DNA from: Myxococcales bacterium
GTDB taxonomy: Bacteria; Myxococcota_A; Polyangia; Polyangiales; Polyangiaceae
Length of the DNA stretch: 64,000 bases
Reading direction: 5' to 3'
Assembly: GCA_016706225.1 (NCBI GenBank)
Contig: JADJKB010000010.1
Span: 186,001-250,000, forward strand
Below are positions 60,134 to 64,000 of this stretch, in pieces. Numbering within the stretch: the stretch's first letter is position 1; each line of letters opens with the position of its first letter. The position numbers and the translations under genes are program-made. Below the pieces are notes generated by a model. That model saw nothing but the letters and a program-made list of their open reading frames with translations. It ran no database searches and was not told the DNA's origin.

Positions 60134-61237
60134 TCAGCGTTTGCCGATGAAGACGCCTTGGTTGTTGGCGGCCTGAATCGTACTGCGCAGGTCGCTCTCG
60201 CGCCGATCCAGCGAAGGTCCACCTTCACCGCGGCGTCGGCGATGTTTCAAGAAAGCTAGCTCCGACAGCGCGAGCTGCTTCTTGCGCGCGGCCATGTATC
60301 CCTGCGGGCTGCCCATCAGCGTGGACAGGTTCCAGAGCGGGACCAGCTGCGCGAAGCTGGTCGATGTCTTGAACTCCTTCGGGTGCAGCATGACCCCGAC
60401 CTCGTCCACCAGGTTGCGGATCACGATCGCTCGGTCCCGCATGGCCAGGATGTAGAGCAGCACGAAGAACAGGATGTCGAAGACGAAAAAGACGGCGAGC
60501 TTCATCAGCACGCCCGCGCCGCCGAAGAAGCTGACCAGGAAGTTGTGCAAGAAGTGCAGCCCCATCGCCGCCATCCAGCCGCCGATGGGGGCCACGACCT
60601 TGACCAATACGTTGCGCGACTCCGCGGCCAGGCCGACCCCCACCCCTGTCATCGCGGTGAACGTGGCGTGCCCGAGTCCGCCCAAGATCGTGCGCAGGAA
60701 GAAGATCACGGTGAACGCGGCCAGCCCGCCCTGAGCCGTGCCGCGCATGATGTAGAGCACGTCCTCCGTCAGCGTGAAGCCGAGCCCGATCACGCCGCCG
60801 TAGATGGCGCCGTCGAGGGCACCGTCCAGCTCCTTGAGCCAGAGCGCCGACGCACCCCACACGACCAGCAAGAACACGCCCTTGAACGACTCTTCCACCG
60901 GCGGGGCGATGAACGACGCCATCAGGCCCTGGGCGGCTTGTCCGGAGCCGACCGCCGAGTAGACCACCGAGCCACCGATGGTGTTGAAGATGATCGAGCC
61001 GAAGGTCGCCCCGAGCGCACCCCAGAAGAAACACACCATCAACAGCCACCACGGCTCCGGCTCGTAGCGATCGACTCCTTTTATGGCGAGGCCATAAACG
61101 AACACCGCTACCGAGACCAAGAGCAGGGCGAAGAAGAACGCGAAGACCACGGGCGGCAGCTTATCTTGGATTCGCGAGACCTGAACGCGAATCTTGTCGG
61201 ACCAAGGCCGCCGACAAAGTCCCGGGATATCGTGCAA
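60134..61237 (-). CDS. PrsW-family intramembrane metalloprotease
   Basis: A polytopic membrane protein of 367 residues with about eight helices. It has the PrsW/CAAX-type metal-site motifs: IAPPVEESFKG (EExxK) near residue 112, FTLTEDVLY, a His in GGLGHATFTAM and HFLHNFLV. PrsW cleaves anti-sigma factors in Bacillus; the substrate here is unknown. The listed start is TTG; a later start within the first 30 residues is possible. Encoded 33 bp downstream of the propeller-type lipoprotein on the same strand. Confidence 0.88.
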   Translation of the reverse strand: MHDIPGLCRRPWSDKIRVQVSRIQDKLPPVVFAFFFALLLVSVAVFVYGLAIKGVDRYEPEPWWLLMVCFFWGALGATFGSIIFNTIGGSVVYSAVGSGQAAQGLMASFIAPPVEESFKGVFLLVVWGASALWLKELDGALDGAIYGGVIGLGFTLTEDVLYIMRGTAQGGLAAFTVIFFLRTILGGLGHATFTAMTGVGVGLAAESRNVLVKVVAPIGGWMAAMGLHFLHNFLVSFFGGAGVLMKLAVFFVFDILFFVLLYILAMRDRAIVIRNLVDEVGVMLHPKEFKTSTSFAQLVPLWNLSTLMGSPQGYMAARKKQLALSELAFLKHRRRRGEGGPSLDRRESDLRSTIQAANNQGVFIGKR

Positions 61238-61270
61238 GTCTCGGCGGACCGAGCGCGCCGGCCGGGAGCG

Positions 61271-62296
61271 CTACTCTACCGGGATCCGGAGCGTGGCGGG
61301 GGCGATGCCTGCGGCGATTGCTGGCCACTCGTCCGTCACGCCGGAGCGCTCGGTGACGAACAACAAACTCAGATCCGCGTACGACACGACGGCAGGCGCC
61401 CGCGGTAGTCGAGTGCTCGCGAAGGCTGGGGCCGCGGCGCGAGTGAGCGGTCCGTCGTCTCCAAAGCGCGCCGCAAGACCGATGGCGCTCGTCCCATCGG
61501 CGCCGAGGCCCGTGTAGTAGACGCGCGTCGTCACGCGACCCTCGGCGCTCTTCGCCCGAACGACCTCGGGATCCCCGACCCCCGACCCATCGAACGCCGG
61601 CTCGCCCGCTGCGTCCGGCCCCTTCGCCAGCACCGGCTCCTCACCCAGGCGCTCCCAGCTCGTGCCGTCACTCGAGCGCGCCTCACCGATCTGACCGTCG
61701 ACCTCGTAGAACAGCCGATAGTCTCCGGCGCCCAGGGACAGGAAGGAAGGAGCGCGCGGGACCCCACCGGCCTCCCACGCCGCGCCGCCTGGACCCAGCA
61801 CCAGCCCGAGCTTCTCGAACACGATGCCGTCGCTGGAGCGCGCCGCTCCGATGCCGCCCGCCGCCGAATAAAAGAGCCACAGCTCGTCCCCGAGCTCGGC
61901 GCTCTCCGGAGTGTCCACCTGCCCGCCCTCCCAGCCGGCAGCGTCCGCGGTGAGCACGCCAGCGGCGGGCGCCGGGACCTTGTCGAAGCTGCGCCCATCC
62001 GGCGCTACGAAGCGGAAGATCGCGTCGGTGCCCGCGTCCGTCGCCACCGCGTACATCACGGCCTCTCCGAGGCGCACCGCGCTATCGCTCACGTGCACGC
62101 TCGGCTCGCGGAAGTCCCAGAACTTCTTCTTCAGCACGTAGGGTGCGTCCAAGCCATCGATCTCATCGCTGCCGAGCAGGCGAAAGGGGCCTGCCTGTGC
62201 GTTCGGGCGCGGGGCGTCGCTGTCGCCGGCCTCGGTGGCCAGAGTCCCGCAACCGAACGACGCGAGCGCCAGCATCGAGAGGATCTTTCGAGTCAT
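61271..62296 (-). CDS. Beta-propeller-like lipoprotein
   Basis: A 341-residue lipoprotein starting at ATG 62296 with lipobox ALASFGC (Cys 16). The body has repeated blade-like segments (WDFREPSVHVSDSAVRLG, DELWLFYSAAGGIGAARSSDG, AGDYRLFYEVDGQIGEARSSDG, TTRVYYTGLGADGTSAIGLA) like the five-bladed propeller of GH43/GH32-related proteins. The blades keep the Asp/Glu-rich turns of the fold but I see no clear catalytic triad. Its start overlaps the FadL gene by 4 bp (ATGA). Confidence 0.8.
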   Translation of the reverse strand: MTRKILSMLALASFGCGTLATEAGDSDAPRPNAQAGPFRLLGSDEIDGLDAPYVLKKKFWDFREPSVHVSDSAVRLGEAVMYAVATDAGTDAIFRFVAPDGRSFDKVPAPAAGVLTADAAGWEGGQVDTPESAELGDELWLFYSAAGGIGAARSSDGIVFEKLGLVLGPGGAAWEAGGVPRAPSFLSLGAGDYRLFYEVDGQIGEARSSDGTSWERLGEEPVLAKGPDAAGEPAFDGSGVGDPEVVRAKSAEGRVTTRVYYTGLGADGTSAIGLAARFGDDGPLTRAAAPAFASTRLPRAPAVVSYADLSLLFVTERSGVTDEWPAIAAGIAPATLRIPVE

Positions 62297-63633
62297 TCGA
62301 ACCCCACTGAGACCGTAGCTCCGACGTTCAAGATGCTGCCCCGTGCGCGGTAGTCCCCGACGTAGTCCGCCGGGTTGTCCTTGAGTGTCACGCGCGTGGG
62401 CAAGACCGACAGCTGCGCGTGGGTGTCGAAGCGCACGTTGCCTGGCAACACCGCGCCGAGATCCCGGAGCACCACCCCTGCGCCCAGGGAAAATACGTGG
62501 CGGTCCGCGTCCACGTAGTTGGTGACCCCGGTCTGGGGCGGAATCGGCGAACGCTCGTAGATGTAGCCCGCGCGGATCGGGACCACGAGATCTGGCGTGA
62601 CGTCCAGTCGGTACTCGATGCCGAGCTGCGGCACGATGCGCCCGGCGAAATTCGGATCCTCGATCTTGCTCGGTTTGGGGTTGGGAGGCAGCTCGATGAT
62701 GCCGGCGGGGACGTTGACGTCGAGCGTCGTGCTCGAGCGGCTGACCGGGCTCTTGAAGCTCGACCAATCGACCCATTTCAGATCCAGGTTCACCGACAGC
62801 GCGTCGATCGGGCGGTAGCTCTCGCCGAGCACGACCTGACGCGGAATGAACGCATTCACGGTGTACGAATCCAGCTGGTAGCGCGCAGGAACCTTGAGCA
62901 GCGTCGCGTCCACGGTCCCCACCAGCTCGGCATCGACGTCGAGCTCGATCGTCGCCTGGTGGCGGTACACCAGCGCCAGATCGAGGCGCGAGTGCGGCCG
63001 CACCGTCACGCCAAACTCCGGGTAACGCTCGGTCGTGAGGTCGGCGTCGACCTCGTGGCGGAGCTGGGAGTCGTATTCGGTCCTGTTGCCCGCCGGCAGC
63101 ACCGCCGTTCCGGTGATGCCGAACGAGCCGCGCGTGGCCGCCAGGTAGGTCAGCCCGCCTCCGATGGCGAGCCAGGGCACCGGACGAATTGCGATGTTGG
63201 CCGAGATGAAAATCAGCTGGGTGCGATTGTCGTAGAGCACCCAGCGCGGATCTTCTTGCCGGCTCGCGCGAGCGCGGGACAGGCGATCGTCCGGCAAAAA
63301 GGTGGCGATGCCGAAGGCAAAGGGCAGAAAGCCGATGCTGCCCGGGGCCACCAGCCCGCCGACGACCCCCCGCACCGGATCGACGCGTGAGTCCTGGCCG
63401 TTCATCTCGAGGGAGTGAGCCGCGTAGAAGTAGCCGGCGGAGACGTCGAGCCCGCGGGCCAGCGCGAGCCCCGACGGGTTGTAGTAGTTCGCGGAGAAGT
63501 CCCGCACGTCGGCCGAGACCGCGCTGCCCATGGCCGTCGAGCGCGACCCGAGACCAAAGGTGTCCGAAGGGCTCGCCGCTGCCGGCGCAGCCAGCGCGAG
63601 CGCCGCCAGGCACGAGGGCAACACCCGCCGCAT
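62293..63633 (-). CDS. FadL/OMPP1/TodX-family outer-membrane transport protein
   Basis: A 446-residue beta-barrel transporter with a signal peptide (cleavage after APAAA) and the FadL start DTFGLGSRSTAMGSAVSADV, NYYNPSGLALARGL. The rest has an alternating barrel pattern (RLDLALVYRHQATIELDV, LSVNLDLKWVDWSSFKSPV, LVVPIRAGYIYERSPI) and ends in the aromatic C-terminal signature (VSVGFE). Proteins of this family import hydrophobic compounds such as fatty acids or toluene. Overlaps its neighbours at both ends. Confidence 0.9.
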   Translation of the reverse strand: MRRVLPSCLAALALAAPAAASPSDTFGLGSRSTAMGSAVSADVRDFSANYYNPSGLALARGLDVSAGYFYAAHSLEMNGQDSRVDPVRGVVGGLVAPGSIGFLPFAFGIATFLPDDRLSRARASRQEDPRWVLYDNRTQLIFISANIAIRPVPWLAIGGGLTYLAATRGSFGITGTAVLPAGNRTEYDSQLRHEVDADLTTERYPEFGVTVRPHSRLDLALVYRHQATIELDVDAELVGTVDATLLKVPARYQLDSYTVNAFIPRQVVLGESYRPIDALSVNLDLKWVDWSSFKSPVSRSSTTLDVNVPAGIIELPPNPKPSKIEDPNFAGRIVPQLGIEYRLDVTPDLVVPIRAGYIYERSPIPPQTGVTNYVDADRHVFSLGAGVVLRDLGAVLPGNVRFDTHAQLSVLPTRVTLKDNPADYVGDYRARGSILNVGATVSVGFE

Positions 63634-64000
63634 CAGAACTTCACCCCCACGCTGACACCCGCTGTCATCAGCTGACCGCCCGTGTCGACGCTCGGCGCGC
63701 CAGGGTTGTCGGCGGGCACGCTGGAAGATTTCGAGTGACTGCGCGGCATCAGCAGCTGGTGCTGATACACGACGTCGACCCGGATGGGCGGCAGCGGCTC
63801 CGCCAGCTCGACCCCGTAGCCGATACCGAGCAGATGGCGATGATTGTCGAAGTAGTTGGACTCCGCAGTCTGCTCGCCGAGCGGAGTCGGTTCGAAGGCG
63901 TAGCCGGCACGGAGCTCCGCCTTGGCGTCGGGACTCAGCTCGAACGCGTAGGCCGCCGCAACGCGCGGCACGATGGTGTCGTGGAACTCGACCGGCACCG
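63633..64000 (-). CDS. Second FadL-like outer-membrane protein, N-terminus beyond right edge
   Basis: The last 120 or so residues of a beta-barrel protein: VAAAYAFELSPDAKAELRAG, FDNHRHLLGIGYGVELAEPL, RVDVVYQHQLLMPRSH, ending VSVGVKF. The C-terminal strand pattern resembles FadL/OMPP1. It overlaps the downstream FadL gene by one base, so two paralogous barrels are probably co-transcribed. Confidence 0.7.
   Translation of the reverse strand, partial: VPVEFHDTIVPRVAAAYAFELSPDAKAELRAGYAFEPTPLGEQTAESNYFDNHRHLLGIGYGVELAEPLPPIRVDVVYQHQLLMPRSHSKSSSVPADNPGAPSVDTGGQLMTAGVSVGVKF

Noticed and set aside
61271..63613. 780-codon frame joining the propeller lipoprotein with an upstream run
   Set aside because: The upstream part is antisense-like sequence of the FadL gene in another frame; the lipoprotein signal peptide sets the start at 62296.

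Overview
The window is GC-rich, densely coding DNA from a delta-proteobacterium, most likely a myxobacterium of the Polyangia/Sorangiineae type. The evidence is the large number of lipoproteins with Gly/Ser-rich spacers after the lipobox, a MYXO-CTERM sorting tag, two NtrC-type sigma-54 activators (one with an FHA domain), a DUF4388 protein, a TIGR04552-type protein and a MopE-repeat surface protein. No phage, insertion sequence, CRISPR array or plasmid function was seen. It reads as chromosomal core mixed with lineage-specific envelope genes.

Layout. 1-2056: a type II (Ca2+-like) P-type ATPase cut by the left edge. 2161-10471: a complete cbb3 oxidase structure-and-assembly operon, ccoNO-Q-P-G-H-(SafE-like)-I-S, with mostly overlapping start/stop codons, followed by a CBS protein and an NtrC-family response regulator whose upstream region carries three spaced GGCGCA repeats. 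12631-17350: two coupled alkaline-phosphatase-superfamily (sulfatase-like) proteins that both have Thr at the nucleophile position. 17600-22620: MopE-repeat lipoprotein, tRNA-Lys, two small lipoproteins and a DUF4388 protein. 22760-26335: dnaE. 26542-31022: a lipoprotein, then OmpA-like, cytochrome c lipoprotein, membrane-anchored protein and FHA-sigma54 activator. 31033-33787: a four-gene envelope operon with DUF4266 and DUF3570. 33872-34098: an intergenic region ending in a strong intrinsic terminator. 34099-40430: housekeeping run (DUF507, epimerase, yicC, gmk, mtnP, PfkB kinase). 40545-46029: lipoprotein and a long MYXO-CTERM protein fused to a second exported module. 46136-55652: small unknowns, an L,D-transpeptidase, TPR proteins and a DEAD-box helicase. 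55646-55953: a 153-bp tandem repeat. 56082-60042: TolC-like protein, ccmC plus two small membrane proteins, acyl-CoA dehydrogenase. 60134-64000: PrsW protease, beta-propeller-like lipoprotein and two FadL-type outer-membrane proteins, the last cut by the right edge.

How the genes fit together. The clearest system is high-affinity respiration: cbb3 oxidase with its copper ATPase and assembly factors, and, about 47 kb away, CcmC and a CcmD-like protein for cytochrome c maturation. Two sigma-54 activators sit beside cytochrome-type genes, which hints at redox-linked control.

Quality note. At least three reading frames look broken by single-base slips, several at G or C runs (about 16050, 42305 and 42388, possibly 2185). 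This may be sequencing error rather than biology, and it affects how genes 15213-17350 and 41776-46029 should be read.
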